Origin: Coriobacteriia bacterium
Lineage (GTDB): Bacteria > Actinomycetota > Coriobacteriia > Coriobacteriales > Atopobiaceae
Direction: 5' to 3'
Assembly (NCBI GenBank): GCA_030530145.1
Contig: JAUMVN010000008.1
Span: 1-64,000 of the forward strand
DNA: 64,000 nt
The notes beneath the pieces were generated by a model that was not told where the DNA came from, searched no databases, and was given only the letters and a program-made list of their open reading frames with translations. Position 1 is the first letter of the stretch, and every line of letters starts with the position of its first letter. Position numbers and translations under genes: made by a program. This document shows, piece after piece, positions 9,325 to 19,060 of the stretch.

Positions 9325-9690
9325 GTGAACGTGGTGCTCAGGCTCGGCGCGGCCCTATTCTTTGGCGTCTTCCTTGTGTATGTGCTCAAGCTCGTGTCCA
9401 AAGGAAAGCTGCTGCTTAAGTATGCGCTTCTGTGGATGTTCCTCTGTGCCGCGGCGCTGATTTGCGACGTTTGGCCGGGGATCATTTATGCCATTTCGGG
9501 AGCCGTCGGGTTCATCTCTCCTTCGAACTTCGTCCTGCTCGGCGCGGTTGTCGTGCTCCTGGCTATCTCGCTTTCCCTGAGCGTTGCCGTTAGCCGACAC
9601 GTCCTGGCCGTGAAGAACTTGACCCAGCGGGTTGCTATATTGGAGAAGGAACTTGAGAGTAAAGCCGGGGACTCTGATCCCCTACGTTAA
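9325..9690 (+). CDS. DUF2304 small membrane protein
   Basis: About 121 residues with three hydrophobic segments (FFGVFLVYVLKLV, YALLWMFLCAAALICDVWPGIIY and NFVLLGAVVVLLAISLSL) and a charged coiled-coil tail (LTQRVAILEKELES). This layout and the PGI...GF.S.SNFV core mark it as DUF2304. I prefer GTG 9325, which sits 7 bases after GGAAGGGAG, over GTG 9319 or the TTG at 9286. It is translationally coupled to the upstream GT2. DUF2304 proteins commonly accompany DPM1-like transferases, so a role as membrane anchor or partner of the lipid-linked-sugar synthase is likely. Its biochemical function is not known to me. Confidence 0.85.
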   Translation: MNVVLRLGAALFFGVFLVYVLKLVSKGKLLLKYALLWMFLCAAALICDVWPGIIYAISGAVGFISPSNFVLLGAVVVLLAISLSLSVAVSRHVLAVKNLTQRVAILEKELESKAGDSDPLR

Positions 9691-9705
9691 AGAAGGGCTG
9701 AAACT

Positions 9706-10608
9706 ATGAAGGGCATCATCCTTGCCGGCGGGTCCGGCACCAGACTTTACCCGCTTACGCGCGTGACCAGCAAGCAGTTGCTGCCGGTCTACGACAAGCC
9801 GATGATCTACTATCCGCTGAGCACTCTGATGCTCGCCGGCATTCGCGACATCCTGGTCATCTCCACCCCGACCGACCTGCCGAACTTCCAGCGCCTGCTG
9901 GGCGACGGCTCCGACTACGGCGTCTCGCTCACCTACGCCGAGCAGCCCGAGCCGAACGGCCTCGCGCAGGCCTTTGTCATCGGCGCCGAGTTCGCGGGTA
10001 GCGACCCCTGCGCGCTTGTGCTGGGCGACAACATCTTCTATGGCAACGGCCTTTCTCGCCGCCTGCGCCGGGCCGTCGCCCGCGCCGAGGCCGGCGAGGG
10101 CGCCACGGTCTTCGGCTACCGCGTCGACGACCCCGAGCGCTTCGGCGTCGTCGAGTTCGACGCCGACTACAACGCCGTCTCCATCGAGGAGAAGCCCGCA
10201 GAGCCCAAGTCAAACTATGCCGTGACCGGCCTGTACTTCTACCCGGGCGACGTCTGCGGCCGTGCCGCGAAGGTCGAGCCTTCCGCCCGCGGCGAGTACG
10301 AGATCACCGACCTCAACCGCATGTACTTGGAGTCCGGCGAGCTCTCCGTCGAGACCCTCGGCCGCGGCTACGCATGGCTGGACACCGGCACCATGGAGTC
10401 CCTCTTCGAGGCTTCCGAGTTCGTGCGCACCGTTGAGCGCGCCCAGGACCTTCCCGTGTCCGTCCCCGAGGAGATCGCCTTCGAGAACGGCTGGATCGAC
10501 CGCGAGACCCTCGTCGCCTGCGCCGAGCGCTACGGCAAGAGCGACTACGGCAAGCACCTGCGCATGGTCGCCGAGGGCGGCATCATTCCCGAGAGCCACG
10601 TTAACTAA
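9706..10608 (+). CDS. rmlA: Glucose-1-phosphate thymidylyltransferase
   Basis: This is the first enzyme of dTDP-L-rhamnose synthesis, joining dTTP and glucose-1-phosphate to give dTDP-glucose. The N-terminal nucleotidyltransferase motif [27 protein letters not shown] is intact, as are [20 protein letters not shown] and the [18 protein letters not shown] segment. Its 300 residues are close to the usual length. ATG 9706 follows AGAAGGGCTG, 15 bp after the DUF2304 gene. A terminator follows and separates it from an AAA-ATPase gene, while the later rml genes resume at 12,596. Codon use is strongly GC-ending, suggesting high expression. Confidence 0.97.
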   Translation: MKGIILAGGSGTRLYPLTRVTSKQLLPVYDKPMIYYPLSTLMLAGIRDILVISTPTDLPNFQRLLGDGSDYGVSLTYAEQPEPNGLAQAFVIGAEFAGSDPCALVLGDNIFYGNGLSRRLRRAVARAEAGEGATVFGYRVDDPERFGVVEFDADYNAVSIEEKPAEPKSNYAVTGLYFYPGDVCGRAAKVEPSARGEYEITDLNRMYLESGELSVETLGRGYAWLDTGTMESLFEASEFVRTVERAQDLPVSVPEEIAFENGWIDRETLVACAERYGKSDYGKHLRMVAEGGIIPESHVN

Positions 10609-10622
10609 GTCTCTGCCGGGCG

Positions 10623-10653
10623 GCGGCTTCGATTGGGAAGCCGCTGCTTTTTT
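10623..10653 (+). terminator. Intrinsic terminator after rmlA
   Basis: The stem GCGGCTTC / GAAGCCGC with a short loop is followed by a T6 run at 10648-10653. It probably ends the transcript before the AAA-ATPase gene. Confidence 0.85.
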
Positions 10654-10706
10654 GCAATAGCGTATGTTTCCTCGCAGGTACAATCTTCATATTCGAGGAA
10701 AGGTGC

Positions 10707-12521
10707 GTGTCGTATATGAACATTGATCAAAGTGCTAAGTGCGGCGAGCGCTTTGGCGTCCTGGCGCCGCGCATTATTGACCGAACCGGGAATAAGCGCC
10801 TTCCAATTGGCAGGGATGGCTTTGCTGCGATTGCCGGCGATTCTGTCTTTGTTGATAAAACCTTGCTCATTGCCGACGTGCTTGACTCTAACTACGGGGT
10901 CACGCTCTTTTGTCGCCCCCGCCGTTTTGGCAAGACCCTTAATATGACGATGCTCAAGTCTTTCCTCGAGGTTCCGGTCGACGGCGGCTCGAACAAGAAC
11001 CTGTTCGAAGGGACTGCGATCTGGGATGCTGGCGACGGGCGGTATAGAGATTCTCTGGGTGCGTTTCCCGTCATTTCCCTGAGCCTTCGAACCGCTAAGG
11101 GTCTTTCTTGGGATGATGTCTATGGCGCCCTGAGGAACCTGATAAGCGCGGAATACTGTCGTTATCGGGCTGTGTTGAACGATGCCAACACCGGTGAGTA
11201 CGAATGGGATGTCTTTAACCGCATTTGTGACGGCAAGGGCTCGCCAGACGACTATGCCGACTCGCTTCTCTTCCTCGCCCGGCTTTTGAAGTCGTACTAC
11301 AAGAAACCCGTCGTTATTCTTATCGACGAGTATGACGCCCCGGTTATGGCGGGCTATTCCGCTCCAAACGGTGGTTTTTATGCTGAAGTCGTCTCGTTCG
11401 CCAAGCGTTGGCTGACCGGTGCCCTTAAGGATGGGGGAGAGGCACTGGCATTTGCCTGTCTCACTGGCGTGCAGCGCATTTCCAAAGAGTCGGTCTTCTC
11501 CGACCTGAACAATCTTGTCGTCTCAACCCCTCTTTCTAACTCGTTTGACGAGTATTTCGGGTTCACAGACTATGAGGTTAGGGCGCTCGCAGAGTATCTG
11601 GGGCATGGTGACCATGTTGGTGAGGCCCGATCCTGGTACGACGGCTATCGATTTGGCAGTACGGACGTCTATAACCCGTGGAGCGTGCTCAACTACTTCG
11701 ACCGGGGCTGCGTGCCTGGAGTCTATTGGGCAAACACTTCGTCAAACGAAATCGTCGGTGAGCTTGTGCGCACGGCCGATATGGAGACGCTTGAGCAGGT
11801 ATATTCGCTGTTTGACGAGGGTGGCTACGTCGTAGCCCCGCTTGACCTCGGCCTCGTTTTCCCTGACATAGGTGTGCGGGAGAGCGCTATTTGGAGCATG
11901 CTATATCTTGCCGGCTACCTTACGACGGATTTGACGGACGAGCCCGATAACGATATGGAAATGCGTCCTCTGCGAATCCCGAACACCGAGATCCTTCGCA
12001 TATTCCGAAACGAGATCGTGCGTCGCTTTGCATCGGTTGCGGGCGATCGTAATAGGCTGTTGAGGCTGCATTCCGGATTATGTAACGGTGACGAGGCGAC
12101 GGTTACGGAAGAGCTCGCAGGGGCCTTAGCTTCCACAAGCTTCTTCGATATCGTGTCCGAGAACTCCTGCCATCTCTTTCTTCTGGGTCTTTGCTTCGGC
12201 ATCCCTGGGTATAGCGATCCCGTCTCGAATCGCGAGTCCGGGCACGGTCGCTTCGATATCCAGCTCAAGCCGGCAATCGTCAAGGAAGGCAGCCTTGCCG
12301 CTTTCGGCGCTGCGCCAAAGAGGCCGTTTGTGACCATCGAGGTTAAATTTGATAAGCGGCTGGATGATGGCGCCCTTATGGAGTTGGCGAATCAAGGCGT
12401 AAGGCAAATCGCCGAGAACGGTTATGACGACCGTTTGTCCGGCATTAACGCTGGCCGGCTTCGCTGGGGGATCGCGTTCTCGGGAAAGCATGTGGCGGTT
12501 GCGTGCGAGCGCGTCGAGTAA
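10707..12521 (+). CDS. AAA-ATPase-like / PD-(D/E)XK nuclease-like protein
   Basis: The N-terminal part (about residues 30-330) matches the AAA-ATPase_like family: CRPRRFGKTLNMTMLKSFLE as the nucleotide-binding P-loop region and PVVILIDEYDAPV as Walker B. The C-terminus (about residues 500-604) carries a PD-(D/E)XK core: GRFDIQLKP followed by FVTIEVKFDK, giving the Asp and the Glu-x-Lys. The two-domain layout and ~600-residue size fit a large family of unknown cellular role that is abundant in gut anaerobes. The start is GTG 10707 or ATG 10716 behind GAGGAAAGG. It sits alone between two terminator or gap regions and splits the rml genes. Its codon use is less GC-rich than its neighbours, suggesting insertion by transfer. 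Confidence 0.88.
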   Translation: MSYMNIDQSAKCGERFGVLAPRIIDRTGNKRLPIGRDGFAAIAGDSVFVDKTLLIADVLDSNYGVTLFCRPRRFGKTLNMTMLKSFLEVPVDGGSNKNLFEGTAIWDAGDGRYRDSLGAFPVISLSLRTAKGLSWDDVYGALRNLISAEYCRYRAVLNDANTGEYEWDVFNRICDGKGSPDDYADSLLFLARLLKSYYKKPVVILIDEYDAPVMAGYSAPNGGFYAEVVSFAKRWLTGALKDGGEALAFACLTGVQRISKESVFSDLNNLVVSTPLSNSFDEYFGFTDYEVRALAEYLGHGDHVGEARSWYDGYRFGSTDVYNPWSVLNYFDRGCVPGVYWANTSSNEIVGELVRTADMETLEQVYSLFDEGGYVVAPLDLGLVFPDIGVRESAIWSMLYLAGYLTTDLTDEPDNDMEMRPLRIPNTEILRIFRNEIVRRFASVAGDRNRLLRLHSGLCNGDEATVTEELAGALASTSFFDIVSENSCHLFLLGLCFGIPGYSDPVSNRESGHGRFDIQLKPAIVKEGSLAAFGAAPKRPFVTIEVKFDKRLDDGALMELANQGVRQIAENGYDDRLSGINAGRLRWGIAFSGKHVAVACERVE

Positions 12522-12586
12522 GGGGCGCGGGGCTTTCGGCCCTGTTCATTTCCGGTAACATATTTTTGTTTGGGACGACTCATTAG

Positions 12587-13615
<1,029 letters not shown>

Positions 13616-13633
13616 GGGAGAGGGAAGAGCGGA

Positions 13634-15088
13634 ATGGCAGAGATCGAGTTCGAGAAAGAGCTTCGCGTCCAGAAGACCGCCATCGAAGGGCTTCTCATCG
13701 CTGAGCTTCCCGTCCACGGCGACTCGCGCGGCTGGTTCAAGGAGAACTGGCAGCGCGCGAAGATGTGTGCGCAGGGCGTGCCGGACATCCGCCTGGTCCA
13801 GAACAACGTGAGCTTCAACGCGCAGCGCGGGGTCACCCGCGGCGTCCACGCCGAGCCCTGGGACAAGTGGATCAGCGTGGCGACCGGCCGTATCTTCGGA
13901 GCCTGGGTCGACCTGCGCGAGGGCAGCGCCACCTACGGCGAGGTCGTCACCGCCGAGGTCGACGCCTCGCGTGCTGTTTTCACTCCGCGCGGCGTGGGCA
14001 ATTCCTTCCAGGCTCTTGAGGACGGCACGGCTTACACCTACCTGGTCAACGCCCATTGGTCCGCCGAGCTCAAGAAGACCTACACCTTCGTGAACCTGGC
14101 CGACCCCGAGCTCGCCATCGAGTGGCCGATCCCGCTCGAGCAGGCCACCGTCTCCGAAGCGGATAAGAACCACCCGATGCTCAAGGACGTCGTCCCCATG
14201 GCGCCTAAGCGCACGCTGGTCACCGGCTGCAACGGCCAGCTCGGCCACGCAGTGCGCAAGCTCGCCGAGGAGCGCGGCCTCGCCAAGGACTTCGACTTCT
14301 GCGACATCGACACGTTCGACTTCTCTGACCCGGCTGCCTACGCCAAGTACGACTGGGACCTCTATGGCACCGTCGTCAACTGCGGCGCTTACACCGCCGT
14401 CGACCGTGCCGAGACGCCCGAGGGCCGCGTGACCTGTTGGGCCGCCAACGCCACGGGTCCGGCGCTTCTCGCCCGCACGTGCGCCGAGCACGGCATCACG
14501 CTCGTGCACATCAGCTCCGACTACGTCTTCGACGGCACGCGCGAGCTGCACGACGAAGAGGAGCCGCTCTCGCCCATCTCCGTCTACGGGCAGTCCAAGG
14601 CAGCCGGCGACCTTGCCGTGGCGGGGCTCCCCGCGCACTACATCCTGCGGAGCTCCTGGGTCATCGGCGAGGGCAAGAACTTCGCCAAGACCATGTGCAT
14701 GCTCTCCGACAAGGTGGCCGCGGGCGACCTGCCGCAGGTTACCGTGGTGGACGACCAGCTGGGTCGCCTCACCTTCACCGACCAGATGGCCGCCGCCATT
14801 TTCCATGTGCTGGACACGAAGGCCCCCTACGGCACCTACGACATGACCGGCTCCGGCGCCGTCAAGTCCTGGGCGGACATCGCGAAGACCTGCTTCGAGG
14901 CCGCCAACGGCAACGGCGATAAGGTTGTGCCTGTGAGCACGGCCGACTATTACGCCAGCGCCGAGGGCCCCATCGCTCCGCGCCCGCACTTCTCCGCGCT
15001 CGACCTTTCCAAGCTCGAGGCCACCGGCTTCACTCCGCGCGACTGGGAAGAGGAGCTAGCGGAGTACCTCAATGGGCTGCGCGCGTAG
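13634..15088 (+). CDS. rmlCD: Fused dTDP-4-dehydrorhamnose 3,5-epimerase / reductase
   Basis: The 484-residue protein joins the last two steps of dTDP-L-rhamnose synthesis. Residues 1 to about 190 form the RmlC cupin (DSRGWFKENWQRAKM, QNNVSFNAQRGVTRGVHAEPWDKW with the catalytic His, FTPRGVGNSFQALED). From about residue 195 an RmlD short-chain dehydrogenase follows (KRTLVTGCNGQLGHAVRKL, NCGAYTAVDRAE, HISSDYVFDGT, and SVYGQSKAAGD with the Tyr-x-x-x-Lys pair). Separate RmlC and RmlD proteins are usual; this fusion is known in some Actinobacteria. ATG 13634 follows GGGGAGAGGGAAGAG. The next gene starts on the base after its stop codon. Confidence 0.95.
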   Translation: MAEIEFEKELRVQKTAIEGLLIAELPVHGDSRGWFKENWQRAKMCAQGVPDIRLVQNNVSFNAQRGVTRGVHAEPWDKWISVATGRIFGAWVDLREGSATYGEVVTAEVDASRAVFTPRGVGNSFQALEDGTAYTYLVNAHWSAELKKTYTFVNLADPELAIEWPIPLEQATVSEADKNHPMLKDVVPMAPKRTLVTGCNGQLGHAVRKLAEERGLAKDFDFCDIDTFDFSDPAAYAKYDWDLYGTVVNCGAYTAVDRAETPEGRVTCWAANATGPALLARTCAEHGITLVHISSDYVFDGTRELHDEEEPLSPISVYGQSKAAGDLAVAGLPAHYILRSSWVIGEGKNFAKTMCMLSDKVAAGDLPQVTVVDDQLGRLTFTDQMAAAIFHVLDTKAPYGTYDMTGSGAVKSWADIAKTCFEAANGNGDKVVPVSTADYYASAEGPIAPRPHFSALDLSKLEATGFTPRDWEEELAEYLNGLRA

Positions 15089-15505
15089 ATGACTGCTTCC
15101 GATTCGAATAAGCCCCAGCTAAAGGACGGGAAGACGCGATCGTTCATCGCGCTGCACCTTATGCTCGTCCTTTACTCCTTCTCCGGCATCTGCGCTAAGC
15201 TTGCAGGAAAGTTCGATTTCCTGAGCCTTGGTTTTGTTGGCTGCTATGCCGGCATGATTGCCGTGCTCGGGGTGTACGCCATCGGTTGGCAGCAGGTAAT
15301 CAAGCGCCTGCCGCTGACCTTGGCGTACGCCAACCGAGCCGTCACGGTCGTCTGGGGCCTCGTGTGGGGCGTGGTGCTCTTCAGCGAGCAGCTCAATCTT
15401 CTCAAGGTCGTTGGATGCCTGGTGGTGCTCGCGGGCGTCGCGCTTTACGCATACGCCGACGCCCAGGAGCAGGTTTCCGACGCCGAGGTTGGTGACGCCC
15501 GTTGA
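15089..15505 (+). CDS. EamA/SMR-like half transporter, first subunit
   Basis: A 138-residue protein with four hydrophobic helices, like one half of an EamA carrier or an SMR-type protein. Features include a short polar N-terminus, LHLMLVLYSFSGICAKLAG, and a last helix LLKVVGCLVVLAGVALYAYA. It starts immediately after the rmlCD stop and its own stop overlaps the start of a second protein of the same type. Paired four-helix proteins next to a polyprenyl-phosphate glycosyltransferase resemble the ArnE/ArnF flippase that turns lipid-linked aminoarabinose across the membrane. I therefore infer a heterodimeric flippase for an undecaprenyl-phosphate sugar. Drug or metabolite efflux is the alternative. 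Confidence 0.82.
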   Translation: MTASDSNKPQLKDGKTRSFIALHLMLVLYSFSGICAKLAGKFDFLSLGFVGCYAGMIAVLGVYAIGWQQVIKRLPLTLAYANRAVTVVWGLVWGVVLFSEQLNLLKVVGCLVVLAGVALYAYADAQEQVSDAEVGDAR

Positions 15506-15858
15506 GCCAGAGCGTCCTTCTCTACGCCGGGTTCTCGCTCTTCGGCGTGTTCATCAGCTCTATTAGCCAGGTCATGCTCAAGAAGAGCGCCATGCAGAGC
15601 CACGGGTCGGCTATCAAGGAATACCTGAACCCGCTGGTCATCTTCGCCTACGTGCTCTTCGTCGGTGCGACCCTGCTTTCGGTTCTCGCCTACAAGGGAA
15701 TCCCGCTCTCTATGGGGCCGGTGCTCGACGCTACAGGCTATCTGTACGTCACGTTCTTCGGCGTGGTCATCTTCCACGAGCGTGTTACGCCGAAGAAACT
15801 CGTCGCGCTCGCGCTCATCATCGCGGGCATCGTCATCTATGCCCTCGGCTCTGCTTAA
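15502..15858 (+). CDS. EamA/SMR-like half transporter, second subunit
   Basis: A 118-residue four-helix membrane protein (VLLYAGFSLFGVFISSISQVMLKKSA, LVIFAYVLFVGATLLSVLAYKGIPLS, LDATGYLYVTFFGVVIFHE, LVALALIIAGIVIYALG). The TTG start at 15502 overlaps the stop of the preceding gene by four bases, so translation is coupled and an equimolar pair is likely. The GIPLSMGPVLDATGYLYV segment and the final IIAGIVIYALG helix match SMR/EamA architecture. It lies 21 bp upstream of an ArnC/GtrB-like glycosyltransferase. Confidence 0.82.
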   Translation: MSQSVLLYAGFSLFGVFISSISQVMLKKSAMQSHGSAIKEYLNPLVIFAYVLFVGATLLSVLAYKGIPLSMGPVLDATGYLYVTFFGVVIFHERVTPKKLVALALIIAGIVIYALGSA

Positions 15859-15879
15859 CCTTTAGAAAGGTCCCGTACC

Positions 15880-16818
15880 ATGCTCGTCTCCATCGTCATC
15901 CCGTGCTACAACTCTCAGGACTCGCTGCGTAAGGTGGTCGAGCTCACCATGGCGGAGTTCGAGAAGTTCGACGGCTACGACGTCGACTTCTTCCTCGTGG
16001 ACGATTGCTCCCCGGACGATACCTATGGGACCATCAAGCAGCTGGCCTCCGAGTACCCGTGTGTCCACGGCTACACCCTTATGCGCAACTTCGGGCAGCA
16101 CAACGGCCTCATGTGCGGCCTCAACCACGCCGACGGTGACCTGATCATGGGCATGGACGACGACCTGCAGACCCATCCCTCGCAGATTCCCGCGCTGTTG
16201 GACATGATGGCCACCGGCGACTACGACGTGGTCTACGGCGTGTTCAAGGAGCATGCCAACGGAGCGGTCAAGAACTTTACGAGCTGGCTGAACACGGTGA
16301 CCGCGCGTATCCTGCTTGACCGCCCGAAGGACGTGGAGTCGAGCAACTACTGGCTCATCACCTCGCAGCTCCGCGATCAAGTGGTCCAGTACAAGAACTA
16401 CAACCCGTATATCCAGGCGCTCTTCGGTCGCATGACCAAGCGCATCGGCAATGTCGAGGTCGAGCATCACAAGCGCGAGCAGGGGACCTCGAACTACACG
16501 CTCGGTAAGCTCGTCAAGCTGTGGCTGAGCTACTTCAACTACACGGTGCTGCCGCTGCGCATCCTCTCGGTCGTGGGCGTCGCGGCGGCGGTCTTTGGCG
16601 TGCTTTTCGCGCTCTACGTGATCATCCACAAGATCCTGGTGCCCGACGTGCCTGCCGGCTGGTCGTCGCTCATCTGCATTCTCACGTTTTTCTTCGGGCT
16701 TATCCTGCTCGCGCTCGGCATTATCGGCGAGTACTTGGCCAACCTCGTCCTGCCGGCCAACGGCACCCCGCAGTTCATCGTCCGCGGGTCGACCGATGAC
16801 GAGCGGGCGCGGGAGTAG
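15880..16818 (+). CDS. GtrB/ArnC-like polyprenyl-phosphate glycosyltransferase
   Basis: The GT2 domain opens with LVSIVIPCYNSQDSL, has FFLVDDCSPDDTY and the metal-binding GMDDDLQTHPSQIPAL, and is followed by two membrane helices near the C-terminus (ILSVVGVAAAVFGVLFALYVII and LICILTFFFGLILLALGIIGEYLAN). This is the topology of GtrB, DPMS and ArnC, which charge undecaprenyl phosphate with a sugar facing the cytoplasm. ATG 15880 follows AGAAAGGTCCC. With the two half transporters just upstream it makes a load-and-flip module, and the large membrane protein downstream may use the product outside. Confidence 0.92.
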   Translation: MLVSIVIPCYNSQDSLRKVVELTMAEFEKFDGYDVDFFLVDDCSPDDTYGTIKQLASEYPCVHGYTLMRNFGQHNGLMCGLNHADGDLIMGMDDDLQTHPSQIPALLDMMATGDYDVVYGVFKEHANGAVKNFTSWLNTVTARILLDRPKDVESSNYWLITSQLRDQVVQYKNYNPYIQALFGRMTKRIGNVEVEHHKREQGTSNYTLGKLVKLWLSYFNYTVLPLRILSVVGVAAAVFGVLFALYVIIHKILVPDVPAGWSSLICILTFFFGLILLALGIIGEYLANLVLPANGTPQFIVRGSTDDERARE

Positions 16819-16878
16819 CCGGACCTGCTAACCTATTTGCAACTACTGATAGTTTGCTGAAACGAAGGGATCGCGGTT

Positions 16879-18969
16879 TTGCTGGAGCTTATTAAGACGG
16901 TCCTTGTGATGGCCGTGATCGCGGGGGTGCCTGGCGTGCTGACGCTCGAGGCCGCGGGCGTTCGAGGCCTTTGGGCGCTGGCTTTGTCTCCAGTCGTCGG
17001 CTTTAGCTTTATCGCCATCCTCGGGCAGGCATATGCCTTGGTTGGTGTGGTCTCGACTCCGGTTACGGTCCTCTTGCCTGTTGTGCTTCTTCCGCTTGCG
17101 GTGGCCGTTGTTCTTCGCAATCGCGTTAAGCCCCTGCGCCTTCCAGAGCTTTCGCCGGTCGCGCTCGGGGTGTCCCTGGTTTTGGGCCTGGCGCTTGGGT
17201 ACAGCCTGTTTCTCTCTCGCATCGGCGCCGCCGACACAGTATTCCAGGCGTACGACGTGACCCAGCACCTGAACCTCATCCAGGCTATGAGGGATTCCGG
17301 CAGGCTGACGTCGCTGGGGGTGGGTCCGTATCTTTCCTCTGCCGATGCCGCTATTGCCCCTGCTGATTACAACGGTTTCTATCCGGCCGCTTGGCATGCG
17401 TTTTGCGCGGTTGCGGGAATGATCCTGCAGGCGAGCACGCCTCTGCTCATCAACGCCTCGATGTTCTATTTCTGCTTTCTCGTGTTCCCGTCGGGCATGG
17501 CCGCCTTCCTGGCGGTTGTGTTCCCGGATTCGAAGAAGGTCGTCGTTGCCGGCGCGTTGGCAACGCTCGCGTTCGTCTCGTTCCCGTGGGAGCTCCTGAC
17601 GTTCGGCCCCGTATACCCGAACATCGCCGGGTTCTGTCTTATGCCCTCGGTGCTCGCCGTCTTCGTGTATTTGCTGGCGGACGGGGAGGGCGTATCGGGC
17701 CGTCTTCGCACGGGTTGCGTCGTCCTTCTTGCCGTCATCGGTGCTGCGCTCTGCCACCCGAACGTCGTGTTCACCTGTATCGTGCTCATGGCGCCCTACT
17801 GCGTCTCCAGGATCCTCGCGGCCTGCGACGGCAAATCACACGAGCTTGTAAAGAAGGTTGGGTTCAGCGTCGCCTTCGTTGCGCTCTGCCTGGGCTTTTG
17901 GCTGTTCTGCTACCACCTCCCCATGTTCGAGGGGACCGTCACGCATTATTGGCCGCCCTATGCGTGGCTTTTCCAGGAACTCGTGAACATCCTCACCGTG
18001 AGCTATCACAATGGCTTCAATACGGAGATCGCGGCTCAGATTCCGCTTGGCGTTCTGGTCTTTGCCGGTGCGGTCGTCGCGTTGAGGAGGCGCGGGAAGC
18101 GCTGGCTCGTGGCGTCCTATGCCCTGGCCTGCTATATCCTGCTCATCGGCGCCTCGCATGACGATGAGCTCCGATGCATGACTGCCGGCTTCTGGTATTC
18201 GGATCCTATGCGACTCTCGGCGGTGGCCGCTATTGCCGCCATCCCGCTTGCGGCGCTGGGGCTGGAATGGGCATCGCGGTTTGCGCAGCGAGTCGTCGCT
18301 TCCTATTTCCGGAAGCCCCGGGACCAGGTGCGGGTAGCCGCCGTGGTGCCCGTCATCGCCGTCGCCTTCCTCGTGGTCAATTACCTCCCCGAGTTCAACC
18401 TGGCGGGCCTTCACTACGAGTATTCTGCTTCCGAGGTAAACGAGATCACCACTCAGGGCCTTGATTACCGTAGCTGGCCGAAGAGCGTCCACACGACGTA
18501 CGGTGACTATCGGCGGAAGATCAGCGATACGTATGCCTGCAGCGAGCCGCTCGACCAGACGGAAAAGGTGTTCATTCAGAAGGCCCTGGAGATCATTCCC
18601 GATGGGTCGCTCGTGGTCAACAACCCGATGGACGGCAGCTTCCTAGCTTACGGCGTCTATGACATGCGCGTGTATTATCGCAACTTCGTCGGTTTCGGCG
18701 GAGATAACGAGACATCCGAGAGCAAGGCGATCCGCCTGCGCTTGAGCGAACTTGCGGAAAATACCGAGGTTCAGGAGGCGGTCGAGAAGGTCGACGCGAA
18801 GTACGTTATCGTCCTGCGCGGCCGTGAGGACGAGGCTGCGTTCATCGATCTGCGCAAGGATTACGACCCGACGCTCTTTAGCGGCATTACTTCCATCACG
18901 GAGGAGACCCCGGGCTTCTCGCTTGTCCTCAAGACTGGTTTTATGGAGCTCTACGAGATTCAGAGGTAG
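16879..18969 (+). CDS. DUF6541-type polytopic membrane protein
   Basis: A 696-residue protein with roughly a dozen hydrophobic segments in the first ~500 residues and a soluble C-terminal domain outside the membrane. TTG 16879 lies 8 bases after GAAGGGA, a clear site. The arrangement, including an early extracytoplasmic loop (YDVTQHLNLIQAMRDSGRL) and DYNGFYPAAWHA, is like DUF6541 proteins and GT-C-fold glycosyltransferases that use lipid-linked sugars on the outer face. The family assignment is from memory of its layout. It lies directly after the GtrB-like enzyme and is closed by a bidirectional terminator. Confidence 0.78.
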   Translation: MLELIKTVLVMAVIAGVPGVLTLEAAGVRGLWALALSPVVGFSFIAILGQAYALVGVVSTPVTVLLPVVLLPLAVAVVLRNRVKPLRLPELSPVALGVSLVLGLALGYSLFLSRIGAADTVFQAYDVTQHLNLIQAMRDSGRLTSLGVGPYLSSADAAIAPADYNGFYPAAWHAFCAVAGMILQASTPLLINASMFYFCFLVFPSGMAAFLAVVFPDSKKVVVAGALATLAFVSFPWELLTFGPVYPNIAGFCLMPSVLAVFVYLLADGEGVSGRLRTGCVVLLAVIGAALCHPNVVFTCIVLMAPYCVSRILAACDGKSHELVKKVGFSVAFVALCLGFWLFCYHLPMFEGTVTHYWPPYAWLFQELVNILTVSYHNGFNTEIAAQIPLGVLVFAGAVVALRRRGKRWLVASYALACYILLIGASHDDELRCMTAGFWYSDPMRLSAVAAIAAIPLAALGLEWASRFAQRVVASYFRKPRDQVRVAAVVPVIAVAFLVVNYLPEFNLAGLHYEYSASEVNEITTQGLDYRSWPKSVHTTYGDYRRKISDTYACSEPLDQTEKVFIQKALEIIPDGSLVVNNPMDGSFLAYGVYDMRVYYRNFVGFGGDNETSESKAIRLRLSELAENTEVQEAVEKVDAKYVIVLRGREDEAAFIDLRKDYDPTLFSGITSITEETPGFSLVLKTGFMELYEIQR

Positions 18970-18997
18970 CCGACAGTTCTTGGGGAACGTTCACACG

Positions 18998-19033
18998 AAG
19001 GCGCCCCGCCGCTTGATTGCGACGGGGCGCCTT
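18998..19033. terminator. Bidirectional terminator between convergent genes
   Basis: An 11-bp stem AAGGCGCCCCG / CGGGGCGCCTT lies between the DUF6541 gene and the convergent ATP-grasp gene. The A/T ends allow it to act on both strands. Confidence 0.8.
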
Positions 19034-19060
19034 TGCTTGGGTCTATCCGTTGGGCGCGGC

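Noticed and set aside
12522-12560. Weak hairpin GGGGC-TTTC-GGCCC after the AAA gene as a terminator
   Set aside because: The stem is about four base pairs and is not followed by a T run.
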